The position numbers and the translations under genes are program-made. 32,443 nt of DNA from the IMG/VR virus record IMGVR_UViG_3300032288_001826, positions 1 through 32,443 of that record. One strand, 5' to 3'. The DNA comes from a virus. The notes beneath the pieces are model-generated. The model saw nothing but the letters and a program-made list of their open reading frames with translations, was not told the DNA's origin and did not search any database. Of this stretch, positions 7,452 to 16,752 are shown in pieces; position 1 is the stretch's first letter; each line of letters opens with the position of its first letter.

Positions 7452-9730
7452 TCTGGAGGTTTGCACTCGAAGGGCCAAACCAGCCTTACACGGTTATTGA
7501 CGAGCCGATCGGATGGGCTGACATGGGCCAGAGCCTCCGGAGAAACCTCGAACACCACGGCGTTTTTCAAACGATCGACACGTCGGACCTCGAATATATT
7601 GGAAACGGGTTTACGATATTGCAAACGGAATATAACGCGAGAGGAGCCGACGGGGAAATGAATTTATGGGTTGACTATAAGTGCGAGGGAGACGTAAACT
7701 GGAGCGAGTTTTATTACGGTAAGTTTGATTTTCAAACGTTCGCGCGTCACTGTGGGGACGACTGCTGGATCACGTGCACGGTAACAAATAGCCGCTGCGC
7801 GGATATATTACTCGGACGTTTGGACCAGCGAGTTAAAGCCTCGGCTGTCGAGAATTTCGACGGGCAACCGATAACGCCGTTACAAGGCGATAACGTAAAC
7901 GTGAGGGGCCAGGAGATAGTTTTACAAAATAACGCCACGGTCGATTTACCAGCGTTTTATGGCGGTGGTTTAGTACCTTACCCACCGTTGCAAAATGTAA
8001 CTCCGAAAAGGTTTTATATCCCTATACTGTTTGATAAGGACGTCGTCGGAGACGTTGGTTTTTGGAACTTAAATACTGGACTTGATCCGGTGGTTTATAA
8101 AAATGATTTCAGCGCAATTGATTTTAGCGATCCGGACGAATGGGCTGAGTATGGATTTAAACTTGCACTATGGGAACGAGGCGAACCGGATAACGTGAAC
8201 TGCGTTTACGACTGGAACGATCCGATTTTTGATTTTAAAATTGAGGGAGAATTTACCGGATCGGGAGCGAACCCACCAGCTCCGGGGGATGATCCTCAGT
8301 TTTACTCGGCCTGGGTTAAATTAGCGTTTTATAATCAGTCGAGCGGTTATATTAATACTATCGTTTCGCACCCTATCGGTTCGGGTAGCTGTGTAGGGAG
8401 TGGCACTACGTTGCAATTTAGTTACAGTTTTTTTAACACGCCGTTGTTATACGGTTACTCTCACGTTTTATACTGGATTGAGGTCTGGCTATTTGATGGC
8501 ACTCCAGTTTTTCCAAGTGACCCGGATACTTTTATTGGTTACGCTTTAAACAATTTTACACCAGGCGGAGAAACTGAGGACGTTAATTACTTTAAACTAA
8601 CCTGGAACACGTTTTGTCCTCCGACGAAACCGCTCGGTTATCGTTTGGACAAACTACTCGCGTGGCTTCCGACCGCTTACGTCGAAACGGATTGTTTCGA
8701 AAACGGCTCGACTTGCGACGTTGAATGTTTTCAGGATTACCACATTTTTAACGGGTTATTGTTGCGCCTCGTTACGACTCCAGTTCCGGCTGAGCTGTAC
8801 GTAAGTTTCGACGAATTATTTCGAGGAGCCTCGCGTATATTTAACGTCGGCTGGGGACTGTTTCAAAACGAAACAGAGGTAAGGGTTAGCTCGTTACCGA
8901 CGTTTTACGCGGACCGTTTTGTCCTCGACCTGGGCGCCGTTTTCGAGGCTGAGTTTACCAACGCTGAGAAAATGGTTTACGGTTTGATTAAAATCGGGTA
9001 CTCTAAATGGGAGCTCGGAGAATATACGGGCCTTGACGAAATGAACACGCGGCGAGAGTACCGTCGGAACGTTAAAAACCAAATGACCGCGCTCGACTTG
9101 CTGAGCGATTTAATCGCGGGCGGTTACACTATCGAAACAACCAGACGGAGAAACCAGAACGTTATCGGGACAGCTGACAACGCGTTCGATAATGATCTGT
9201 TTATCTTAAACACGTTTCTCGATATTGACGACGACCAGTATTACGATTACCGGGGCGTGGACGTTGGACCTTCTGGAATAACAACACCAGCGACTCGTTT
9301 AAATTATCGTTTAACTCCAGTGCGTAATTTATTACGCTGGTTTAAAACTATCGCGGCGGGTAATCCAAACACGGCCAGCGAGTCGTTACTATTTAACAGC
9401 GCGGACGGAAATTACCTCTCGGCTGGACAAATGAACTCCTCGGTTTGCGATCTGGAGAACCAAATAATTAAGGAGGACCAAACGATTACCGAGAGTTTAT
9501 TTATTGATCCGACGGACGCAAGTCCGCTCTGGGAAACTATTATAATAAAGTTAACTGGCGTCCCTTGTTCAATTAGCCAGTGGAATTTATTAAAGTCCGA
9601 CCCTTACGGTTACGTCCGTTTTACTTGCGGAGGGACACTGTACCAGGGATGGGTTATTGAGGCGACTCAAACACCGAACGAAGGGACCGCTGACTTTACA
9701 CTGTTAAAGGTCCGTCAAAACGAATTATAA
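7448..9730 (+). CDS. Distal tail / baseplate hub-type protein
   Basis: The 760-residue protein is translationally coupled to the tape measure gene (ATGA). In siphophages this position holds the distal tail (Dit) and tail-associated (Tal) hub proteins. It starts MIWRFALEGPNQPYTVIDEP, is beta-rich and acidic, and contains several cysteines (CDVECFQDYH near residue 425). There is no recognisable lysin or peptidase motif. The C-terminal part (GYVRFTCGGTLYQGWVIEAT) looks like a beta domain. Function is inferred from position and size. A fused Dit-Tal arrangement would explain the length. Confidence 0.7.
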   Translation: MIWRFALEGPNQPYTVIDEPIGWADMGQSLRRNLEHHGVFQTIDTSDLEYIGNGFTILQTEYNARGADGEMNLWVDYKCEGDVNWSEFYYGKFDFQTFARHCGDDCWITCTVTNSRCADILLGRLDQRVKASAVENFDGQPITPLQGDNVNVRGQEIVLQNNATVDLPAFYGGGLVPYPPLQNVTPKRFYIPILFDKDVVGDVGFWNLNTGLDPVVYKNDFSAIDFSDPDEWAEYGFKLALWERGEPDNVNCVYDWNDPIFDFKIEGEFTGSGANPPAPGDDPQFYSAWVKLAFYNQSSGYINTIVSHPIGSGSCVGSGTTLQFSYSFFNTPLLYGYSHVLYWIEVWLFDGTPVFPSDPDTFIGYALNNFTPGGETEDVNYFKLTWNTFCPPTKPLGYRLDKLLAWLPTAYVETDCFENGSTCDVECFQDYHIFNGLLLRLVTTPVPAELYVSFDELFRGASRIFNVGWGLFQNETEVRVSSLPTFYADRFVLDLGAVFEAEFTNAEKMVYGLIKIGYSKWELGEYTGLDEMNTRREYRRNVKNQMTALDLLSDLIAGGYTIETTRRRNQNVIGTADNAFDNDLFILNTFLDIDDDQYYDYRGVDVGPSGITTPATRLNYRLTPVRNLLRWFKTIAAGNPNTASESLLFNSADGNYLSAGQMNSSVCDLENQIIKEDQTITESLFIDPTDASPLWETIIIKLTGVPCSISQWNLLKSDPYGYVRFTCGGTLYQGWVIEATQTPNEGTADFTLLKVRQNEL

Positions 9731-9732
9731 AC

Positions 9733-10590
9733 ATGCCGATTACTGGACAAACATACACGGGAGCGCGAAATAGTTTTTTAACTTTTTTCGGAAGGGACCA
9801 GCAACTTTACCCTCTCGATATTTGCGCGCTCGATATTAATTTTTGTTTCCCGTTTTACCAGAGCGGAGACGTTCGTTTCCAGTTTACGATTAACACGCCA
9901 TACCTCCCGGCCGACTATGAGGACACGGGACAGTTAAGGTTTTTTACTGAGACTGACGCCGGGCTGTTACAGATTAACGGCGTAACGTGGACCGCGACAC
10001 AAACGGCACTGGGTAAGGTTTTACTGGACGTAAATTTTCAGGGTTCGGATATTGCTCAAACGTATATTGATGGGACTTGTTTTACTATCCGGATTCAAAC
10101 GGGAAACCAGGCGCCAGCTCCAACGATATTACCGTTTGAGTTTTGGAACTCCGACCAGTGTTTCGTCAGGATCACGAACCCGTGTAATACGTTAAAGCTA
10201 ATTTATTACAACCAGGACGACGCGTTCGGGTTTATTTACCCAGGGCAAAACGCTATCCGGCTCCCGATTTACTTTAAAGATACCGAAATCGAAATCGATC
10301 AAAAAGTATATTTAAGGAGTGACGGCTCACGTCAGCGTATTAAGTCCCGTTTAAGTCGTAAATTTAAGGCACTCGTCGACGTTATGCCAGAGCAAGCACA
10401 TAAAGCCTTAATCGTTGCACTAAACCACGACAGCGTTAACGTTGTTTTTCCTAATGGTTTAGGAACGTTTATCAGTTTCGACAACGAATACACGAGTTTA
10501 TTTCCAAGCTCGACGACTGTAATAAACGGCTATCCGGCGGAGTTTATCGCATACGAGACACCGTTTGACGAATTAAACACAAATTGCTAA
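9733..10590 (+). CDS. Minor tail protein (285 aa), unrecognised family
   Basis: Begins MPITGQTYTGARNSFLTFFG. It is beta-rich, with an N-terminal part of about 180 residues and a C-terminal part (about 185-285) carrying a basic stretch SDGSRQRIKSRLSRKFKAL. No catalytic motif or membrane segment was seen. It lies two bases after the distal tail gene, in the place of a tail-tip or baseplate component. It is followed by the glycosyltransferase gene, whose ATG comes two bases after this stop. A receptor-binding role is possible but not shown. Confidence 0.65.
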   Translation: MPITGQTYTGARNSFLTFFGRDQQLYPLDICALDINFCFPFYQSGDVRFQFTINTPYLPADYEDTGQLRFFTETDAGLLQINGVTWTATQTALGKVLLDVNFQGSDIAQTYIDGTCFTIRIQTGNQAPAPTILPFEFWNSDQCFVRITNPCNTLKLIYYNQDDAFGFIYPGQNAIRLPIYFKDTEIEIDQKVYLRSDGSRQRIKSRLSRKFKALVDVMPEQAHKALIVALNHDSVNVVFPNGLGTFISFDNEYTSLFPSSTTVINGYPAEFIAYETPFDELNTNC

Positions 10591-10592
10591 AA

Positions 10593-11477
10593 ATGGCTAA
10601 AGAAAAAAAACGCGGAGTTTTACTCCTTGCACTCGGACACCAGAATTATTTAAACATGGCCTCGACTCTCGCGTTATCGTTACGCGCTAACGGTTACGAG
10701 GGGCCGCTGTGTTTAGCTACCGACGAGGCTAACATGTTTAGGATTAACCCGGAATACAAGGTTTTTTTTACGGACCTTGTAACGGTTCCGGAGCGAATGT
10801 TTACCAACAAAAAACAACGCTGTTATTTAAAGGCAAAAGCCCATATTTACGATTTAACACCCTACGACGAAACGCTGTTTCTGGACGTTGATTTAATCGC
10901 GTTAAACGAGCGGAACGTTTCGGAGTTTTTGGACGGGCTGAGCGGTTTGGATTTTTGCATAAAAAACAGCGGAGGACGTAAGGCAAACACGATCCAGGAA
11001 GGCGAGCAACAGTGGGCCGACCTTAGCGAGGTCGTAAAGGCTTACGAGTTTAACGAGGAGGTTATCTGGGACGTACACTCGGAGGTTATTTGGTTTAAAA
11101 AAACACCAGAGAACGCGGCACTATTTAAGCGCTGGAAGTACAATTTCGAAAACTTAAAAACAAAGCACCGCGTTTTTGCTACGTGCATCCCTGACGAGTT
11201 ACCGTTATATATTGCGATGGCTCAGGAAAACAGAGGCCCCGGTTTGGAGAACTGGAAACCGACGTACTGGCCAAGCGAGCAACCGGGCCAGCTGGCGCTC
11301 CGGGATTTACGCGACAAAGATTATTTATTTTTGTCGATAGGCGGATCAAACGTGGCAAAATTTCAGTTAACGAATTATAACTTACTGGTGGAGATTTACG
11401 CGAAACCGTTCGGTCTCCGATACACTTATAAGGCCCAGCAAAAAAGACGCTGGCTGGCCGAACGTCAAACAATTTAA
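10593..11477 (+). CDS. GT-A fold glycosyltransferase (GT8-like)
   Basis: I chose the ATG at 10593. A TTG at 10584 would add three residues and overlap the previous gene. The 294-residue protein begins with MAKEKKRGVLLLALGHQNYL and has the DVD metal/nucleotide-sugar motif at 98-100 in ETLFLDVDLIAL, as in GT-A glycosyltransferases related to family 8. Downstream GGRKAN, W-D-V-H-S-E and the IPDELPLYIAM segment are consistent with an acceptor pocket. It would move a sugar from a nucleotide donor to an unknown acceptor. Sitting between tail and portal genes, it is probably expressed late. Modification of virion protein or of DNA is inference. Confidence 0.8.
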   Translation: MAKEKKRGVLLLALGHQNYLNMASTLALSLRANGYEGPLCLATDEANMFRINPEYKVFFTDLVTVPERMFTNKKQRCYLKAKAHIYDLTPYDETLFLDVDLIALNERNVSEFLDGLSGLDFCIKNSGGRKANTIQEGEQQWADLSEVVKAYEFNEEVIWDVHSEVIWFKKTPENAALFKRWKYNFENLKTKHRVFATCIPDELPLYIAMAQENRGPGLENWKPTYWPSEQPGQLALRDLRDKDYLFLSIGGSNVAKFQLTNYNLLVEIYAKPFGLRYTYKAQQKRRWLAERQTI

Positions 11478-11481
11478 CGCG

Positions 11482-13413
11482 ATGGAACTTTACAGAAAAA
11501 TTGAAATCTTTACGGCCGCCGAGGTCGAAAAACTAATCAAACACAAACCGCACGCGGAGGAGTATGAGAACTTTTTAATTTACTCAGACGCGAAATACCC
11601 ACGCGAGTTACTGGACAAACAACGTCCAAACGAGCACGAAACTGTTAAACGTTACCGGAAGGAAACCTACGAACCCGTTTTCTGTGAGGTTTTCGACCGT
11701 CTATTAAACTCGTTAAACCGGATCCAACGGTCCGACGGTTATATGTTAAAGTACCCGGACGAGAGTCAGTGGCCAGCGATTAAGGAGGAGGAGCGTTTAA
11801 GCGTTTACCTGGGCACGGATTTTTCAGCGGAGAAGGATCTAATGAGCTGGACGTTTAACGTCGCTATGAAGCAACAAATAATCGACGCGAACGGCGTCGT
11901 CGTTATCTGGGGCGAGCGCTCAGACGATCCGACAGAGTACACCGAGGTCACGCCTTACATTATAAACAGCGACCGGATTCTTTATTATTGCGACGAAAAA
12001 AGTATACTATACAAGGCCGAGCACGAACGCCGTCGCTGGTACTCGATCGACGAGGAGAGCTGGAAGGTTTGGGAGCAAGGTAATAACGGGCAAATTAAAT
12101 TAGTCGAGGAGTATTACCACGGGCTCCCAGAGGTTCCAATGTTTAAACTCGGCGGCGTGGTTAAGAGTCAATATAAGGAGGACATAACTTACCAGTCCAG
12201 ATTTAAGGGGATGCTACCCTGGTTAAACGTGGCGACGATGGAGTTCTCAGACTTACGCGCTGAGATAACTTTACACCAGTACTCGACGCTGTGGATGTAT
12301 GAGGACGAACAGTGTCCAGAGTGTGTGGGGATGGGTTTCCTAATTAAAGAGAGTCAAAAAGTACCTTGCACAAATAACAAGTGTGTTAACGGCGTGGTTC
12401 CGCGTTCCCCGTTTGACGTTATTAAAGTCCGTCCTCCAAAGGCAAACCTCGGCGAGCAAATGGCGCCACTCCCTCCGGCTGGGTATATTCAAAAACAAAC
12501 GGATATAGCCGAGCTCCAGAGTAAGCGGATCGAAGGCCACCGTTACCGGGCGCTCGCGGCGGTTAATATGCAATTTTTGGAGGAGGCTCCAGCGGCTCAA
12601 AGCGGACTCGCGAAGGCTTACGACCGCGACGAAACAAATAACACGTTTTACGGCGTGGCTCTGGACCTTGCGCGCGTTATGGAGTTAACGGCAAAATATA
12701 CAGCGCTCTGGCGTTACTATCCGTTGTACTCGGAGGACGACTGTGAAGCTATGGTTCCGCTGGTTATCGTTCCGAACACGTTCGATATTTTGGGATCGGA
12801 TTTTTTAGTAAGCGAGTTAAAGGTCGCAAACGACAGCAAGGTAAACGACGCGATTTTAAGCTCAATAGAAAAGGAGTTAATCCGGAAGCGTTTCCCCCAA
12901 GACTTTAAACTGCAAAACCAGTTAACGGACGCGTTCGACCTGGACCCTATGAGCGGGTTAACCGAGGACGAGAAGGCGCTCCGGGTAAGTAACAAGGGAG
13001 CGACTAAACAAGACTATTTGATAAGTACATATATTCAGGATTTTATCCGGATGGCATACGAGGAGAACCCAGAGTTTAATCGTTTGAGCCGGAGAGAAAA
13101 ACAAGCGGTAATGGAAAAAATGGCTAACGAAAAACTGAAAAATATAAATTCAGTTAACAAGTTATACACTCAAATAATGGGCGAGGTTGAAACAAGCGGA
13201 GGAGGTAACGAGTTAAAGAACTCCGTCGGAGGTTTGACTGGTATCATCGAAATAGTTAAGGCTGTGAGCTCTGGAGTTTATGACCTCGAAGCTGCTATCG
13301 CGTTAGTAATGGATCGATTCGGGTTAACATACGAACAAGCGAAGGCTCAACTCGGAACGCCTCAAACAATAACAGATCCGACAAAAGTCGATAACGTGGC
13401 TAAATTGATTTAA
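11482..13413 (+). CDS. Portal protein with inserted zinc ribbon
   Basis: The 643-residue protein precedes the MuF-like gene by a TAATG overlap, the usual portal-MuF order. N-terminal residues carry KRYRKETYEPVFCEVFDRLL; the middle has VVVIWGERSDDPTEYTEVTP and LPWLNVATMEFSDLRAEITL; helical stem-like segments follow around LAKAYDRDETNNTFYGVALD. Portals form the dodecameric ring through which terminase packages DNA. An unusual C278-x2-C281-x14-C296-x4-C301 cluster in the middle looks like a zinc ribbon insertion. Assignment to the portal family comes from size, position and general pattern. Confidence 0.82.
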   Translation: MELYRKIEIFTAAEVEKLIKHKPHAEEYENFLIYSDAKYPRELLDKQRPNEHETVKRYRKETYEPVFCEVFDRLLNSLNRIQRSDGYMLKYPDESQWPAIKEEERLSVYLGTDFSAEKDLMSWTFNVAMKQQIIDANGVVVIWGERSDDPTEYTEVTPYIINSDRILYYCDEKSILYKAEHERRRWYSIDEESWKVWEQGNNGQIKLVEEYYHGLPEVPMFKLGGVVKSQYKEDITYQSRFKGMLPWLNVATMEFSDLRAEITLHQYSTLWMYEDEQCPECVGMGFLIKESQKVPCTNNKCVNGVVPRSPFDVIKVRPPKANLGEQMAPLPPAGYIQKQTDIAELQSKRIEGHRYRALAAVNMQFLEEAPAAQSGLAKAYDRDETNNTFYGVALDLARVMELTAKYTALWRYYPLYSEDDCEAMVPLVIVPNTFDILGSDFLVSELKVANDSKVNDAILSSIEKELIRKRFPQDFKLQNQLTDAFDLDPMSGLTEDEKALRVSNKGATKQDYLISTYIQDFIRMAYEENPEFNRLSRREKQAVMEKMANEKLKNINSVNKLYTQIMGEVETSGGGNELKNSVGGLTGIIEIVKAVSSGVYDLEAAIALVMDRFGLTYEQAKAQLGTPQTITDPTKVDNVAKLI

Positions 13414-14336
13414 TGACCGGAGACAAAGAGATAAATAATTTACTGACGACAGTCGACAAAGGGCTGGCAACGTTTGACGAGGTAATTCCGGAAATTCAAA
13501 ATCGGATTTACTCTAAGTTAGTCGAATTCCAGCGAGAGCTCGACGTCTCCGGCGGAACGTTACAAAATACGGCAAAAAATATCCGGCTACTGGGTAGGCT
13601 AAAATCCGAACTGCAAAAAATAATACTGGACGACGCCGATTATCTGGAGGCCGTTACTCAGTTCGGCAAGCTTTACGAGAAGGTCGACACGTTAAACTTG
13701 AACTATTTTAAGAGCCTCGAAAAAAAATTTAAGCCGCCCGAAATAGTGAGCGCCGTTCGCGAACAATCCGTCGGAATTTTACTCGAGCAACTAACCGAGG
13801 GCGGGATGGACGCGAACATTATAAGCCCGATCCGTGAGGTAATAAATACCTACGTAACAACGGGCGGGAGTTACGCTAAGCTAAGCGAGGAGCTCGGGAA
13901 CTATATTAAAGGCTACCAGAGCAACGCGGGACCAGTGGACGGCGTTCTGTTAAAATATACTAAGCAAATAACGACCGACGCGATTAACCAATACAGCGCG
14001 ACGGTTAACGATTTAATGACTAAGGACCTCGGCTGGGAGTGGTTTCGTTACCAGGGGAGCGACAGAAAAACGACGCGCACGTTTTGCAAGGCCTTAAAAG
14101 ATAAAAAGTATTTCCACCGCTCCGAACTCCCGAACATTATAAAGGGAAATTTTACTGAGTTTCAAAATTTAAACGGTAAGATTTACGCCAAAACGGGACT
14201 CCCGCAAGGCATGATCGACGATACCAATACGTCGAACTTTATGGTTTACCGTGGCGGCTATAACTGCGGACACCAAGTTTATCCGATACCTGCGGCACTG
14301 GTTCCGGCAAATATAAGGGCTTTAATAACTGGTTAA
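13413..14336 (+). CDS. MuF-like minor head morphogenesis protein
   Basis: The 307-residue protein has the C-terminal MuF-type signature: TRTFCKALKDKKYFHRSELP, then GLPQGMIDDTNTSNFM and YRGGYNCGHQVYP (about 281-293). The N-terminal two thirds are helical. MuF proteins sit at the portal vertex inside the head and take part in capsid assembly or are ejected with DNA. It follows the portal gene with a TAATG overlap. The 19-base gap after it holds a perfect 12-base palindrome GTTAAATTTAAC at 14342-14353. Confidence 0.85.
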   Translation: MTGDKEINNLLTTVDKGLATFDEVIPEIQNRIYSKLVEFQRELDVSGGTLQNTAKNIRLLGRLKSELQKIILDDADYLEAVTQFGKLYEKVDTLNLNYFKSLEKKFKPPEIVSAVREQSVGILLEQLTEGGMDANIISPIREVINTYVTTGGSYAKLSEELGNYIKGYQSNAGPVDGVLLKYTKQITTDAINQYSATVNDLMTKDLGWEWFRYQGSDRKTTRTFCKALKDKKYFHRSELPNIIKGNFTEFQNLNGKIYAKTGLPQGMIDDTNTSNFMVYRGGYNCGHQVYPIPAALVPANIRALITG

Positions 14337-14355
14337 TTATTGTTAAATTTAACGC

Positions 14356-14676
14356 ATGAATACAAATCAAAATCCCACTTACAAAGTGTTAAAGATTACA
14401 CTGCCAAACGGAGTGAGTCAGATCATCCCGGACAACGCGAAAAATCGAAAGTTTCACGCGACAAAAAAGTCGAGCGTGAGCCGTGAAAAACAAGCTCGTT
14501 ACTTTATCGAGCCGCAAGAGCTGAACCTGGACGAGGCCGCCGAGCTCGGAATTTACGAAGCGTACGCGCGTAAAAACCCGCCGAAGGTCGTCGAACAAAA
14601 GAGCCAGACTCAAATCTTAATGGAGTTAATAAAACAGAACCAGGTCCTAATCGAACAACTCACTAAAAGCACCTAA
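14356..14676 (+). CDS. Hypothetical head-module protein (106 aa)
   Basis: Begins MNTNQNPTYKVLKITLPNGV. Contains a basic stretch KNRKFHATKKSSVSREKQAR and ends in a glutamine/leucine-rich segment (ILMELIKQNQVLIEQLTKST) that should form a short coiled coil. No family was recognised. It lies between the MuF-like gene and the scaffold, so a capsid assembly or decoration role is plausible but unproven. Start chosen as the first ATG after the palindrome in the intergenic gap. Confidence 0.6.
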   Translation: MNTNQNPTYKVLKITLPNGVSQIIPDNAKNRKFHATKKSSVSREKQARYFIEPQELNLDEAAELGIYEAYARKNPPKVVEQKSQTQILMELIKQNQVLIEQLTKST

Positions 14677-14678
14677 AA

Positions 14679-14735
14679 ATGGCAAAAACGAAAATAACTC
14701 GCCCGAGTAAACCTTGCTGCGGCGGTTCACGTTAA
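14679..14735 (+). CDS. Possible micro-ORF with CCGG (18 aa)
   Basis: An ATG two bases after the previous stop, preceded by AAAA like other starts here, encodes MAKTKITRPSKPCCGGSR. The peptide is basic with a Cys-Cys-Gly-Gly end. Spacing fits an operon member and leaves only 12 bases before the scaffold ATG, so the gap is otherwise filled. Too short for a family call; it may be a real micropeptide or chance. Confidence 0.4.
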   Translation: MAKTKITRPSKPCCGGSR

Positions 14736-14747
14736 AAAAAACAATTT

Positions 14748-15632
14748 ATGAAAACAGCTGGAGAACTATTTAAAGACCTCCTCGAGCGTGCCGGGTTTGA
14801 CACGAATGAGAAGGCGTTCATTGATATTTTGAGCAAGGCGGATTTTTCGACGACTCCGATCCCGGACTCGATTACTGAGGCGCTTACGTCAAATCTTATA
14901 AGCCTGGAACACGGCAAAGCACACCCTACGCTGAAAAAACACTATACAGCGATGGCGCTCGATCCGTTTAATAATAACATCGAGACCTGGTTATCGGAGC
15001 ACGGTATCGCGGACGAAACGATTAACGAAATCGTTCGAGAAAAAAGCACCTACTCGAAGGTTGAAAAAGCCCTTAAAAAAATAGCGGAGCAAGCGGGTAA
15101 CAACGCTAAGAGCTCAGCTGGTAAGGATTCACAAACCTACCAGGCGCAAATCGTCGAGCTGAACCGTAAGCTCTCCGAAATGGAGACACTTAAACAGCAA
15201 GCGCTTAAAGAGGTTACGGACCGTTACGAGAGCCAAATCTTAAACGAAACGGTTAACTCGATATTGAGCGGTTTACCGTTGCCGTCGAACGTGGATAAAG
15301 AAATCGAAACACAAATCGCCCGGTCCATTGTTGACCGTAAGCTCGAGGAAAAAGGCGCTGTGTTAAAAAAAATAAATGGAAAACTTACGCTCGTTAGCAA
15401 AGAGGACGGACAAACACCTATCTTTGACAACGGCAAGGAGTTATCCTTCCAGACACTCTCACAAGCTGCCCTGGCCGAGAAAAACTTTTTAAAGGTTAAC
15501 GGAGTGGGCGAAACAAAACCTGGAGCACAAGCTCCGAGACAACCGCACCAAAGCGGAACCCCTCAAAAACCAACCGTAACAGCGGCGTTAAGTCACATCG
15601 ACGATATGCTGAATTCGGTAAAAACAACTTAA
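14748..15632 (+). CDS. Capsid scaffolding protein
   Basis: The 294-residue product sits directly before the major capsid gene. It is helical and rich in Lys and Glu, with a coiled coil around 124-165 (QIVELNRKLSEMETLKQQAL), a proline- and glutamine-rich low-complexity linker (KPGAQAPRQPHQSGTPQKP), and a short C-terminal helix (LSHIDDMLNSVKTT) like the capsid-binding tail of scaffolds. Scaffolds guide procapsid assembly and then leave. Assignment is by position and composition. No protease domain is seen. Confidence 0.75.
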   Translation: MKTAGELFKDLLERAGFDTNEKAFIDILSKADFSTTPIPDSITEALTSNLISLEHGKAHPTLKKHYTAMALDPFNNNIETWLSEHGIADETINEIVREKSTYSKVEKALKKIAEQAGNNAKSSAGKDSQTYQAQIVELNRKLSEMETLKQQALKEVTDRYESQILNETVNSILSGLPLPSNVDKEIETQIARSIVDRKLEEKGAVLKKINGKLTLVSKEDGQTPIFDNGKELSFQTLSQAALAEKNFLKVNGVGETKPGAQAPRQPHQSGTPQKPTVTAALSHIDDMLNSVKTT

Positions 15633-15636
15633 AAAA

Positions 15637-16749
15637 ATGGCTTTAGGATATTGCCCGGCGATCCTCGAACACATGAAATACGTGATCGGAGAAAACGCGC
15701 CAGAAACAAAAATTACTCCCTCCGGATTTTTAAAGGTCCTCCTCGAGAAGGGAGCCCAAGCGTCTCCAATGGGAGACCCTTTGACACTATCAAATGAGGC
15801 TGGTCACATCAAGGACCTACGTTTGAAGTATTACACCAGAACCGAAGGATCGCAAATTTCAGAAATTGATAACTGCGATATTAACCTGGTTCCTGAGTAC
15901 TCAGAAATCACTATTGACAGCGTAGCGACCGCTAAGTTCGGTATGCACTTTAGCGACGAGACTATCGCTCGTTATTGCGACGAGGCGAGCCGTTCCGTAG
16001 TTTTAGGCGGAGCTCCGACTCCGTTTATGCAAGAGCACCTTGCGGGCCTTATGGCCTCAATGAATGGTTTCGTTACTGCAATTAACAGCGGATTAACCTC
16101 CTCCGTAGTTTGGGGAGTTAACGCCGTTACTGGTAATAACACCGCCGTAACCGTAAACTTTAACCAGGACTTAACAGTGGACGATTTCACTGAGGGCTGG
16201 ACTAAGGTTCTGAACGATTACGCGTTTAACGAAGGTATGGGCCGCCCTATCGTGGTAGGTTCTGGACTTGTTAACGCCGCCGCTATTCAAGCTCGTAACG
16301 GTCTAATGACTAACTACGCGCAAATGAATAACAACGCTGGTTTTGGCGCGTTTGATTATTACCACGATATTATTTCAGCGTCAACGTGGGGAGCTAACCA
16401 GTTTGGAGTTTTCCAGCCTGGAACGTTTGGACTGGTTCAAATTAACAAATACACTGGTTTCCGCGCTGGCCAAAAAGGAACCAGCTGGTTCTGGAACATG
16501 CCTATCCCTATGGACATGCCAGGAGCCGAAGGTTTGTTACCTTTGTTTAACATCGATTTCCAAATGAAGTATCTCGACTGTCCGACTACCGTAATTGTAG
16601 GCGAGGAGGAGGTTACTTACCAGCGTGGCTGGAGCTTAATCATGAGCAAAGAGTACGCTCTGTGGCAAGTTCCAAATGACGCTTACCAAGCTACCGACCG
16701 TTTGACTGGAGTTAACGGAGCGTTTCGTTACACCGCAACCAACGCCTAA
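15637..16749 (+). CDS. Major capsid protein
   Basis: The 370-residue protein follows the scaffold by four bases. It starts MALGYCPAILEHMKYVIGEN and contains HIKDLRLKYYTRTEG, a glycine-rich loop AFNEGMGRPIVVGSG and a beta-rich C-terminus, consistent with an HK97-like coat fold. Its codons differ from neighbours: more GGT, GCT, CGT, ATC and ACT, as expected for the most highly translated structural gene. The upstream AACTTAAAAAA stretch is the A-rich type of initiation region seen in this phage. Position and size agree with a coat protein; I see no diagnostic motif. Confidence 0.85.
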   Translation: MALGYCPAILEHMKYVIGENAPETKITPSGFLKVLLEKGAQASPMGDPLTLSNEAGHIKDLRLKYYTRTEGSQISEIDNCDINLVPEYSEITIDSVATAKFGMHFSDETIARYCDEASRSVVLGGAPTPFMQEHLAGLMASMNGFVTAINSGLTSSVVWGVNAVTGNNTAVTVNFNQDLTVDDFTEGWTKVLNDYAFNEGMGRPIVVGSGLVNAAAIQARNGLMTNYAQMNNNAGFGAFDYYHDIISASTWGANQFGVFQPGTFGLVQINKYTGFRAGQKGTSWFWNMPIPMDMPGAEGLLPLFNIDFQMKYLDCPTTVIVGEEEVTYQRGWSLIMSKEYALWQVPNDAYQATDRLTGVNGAFRYTATNA

Positions 16750-16752
16750 CCT

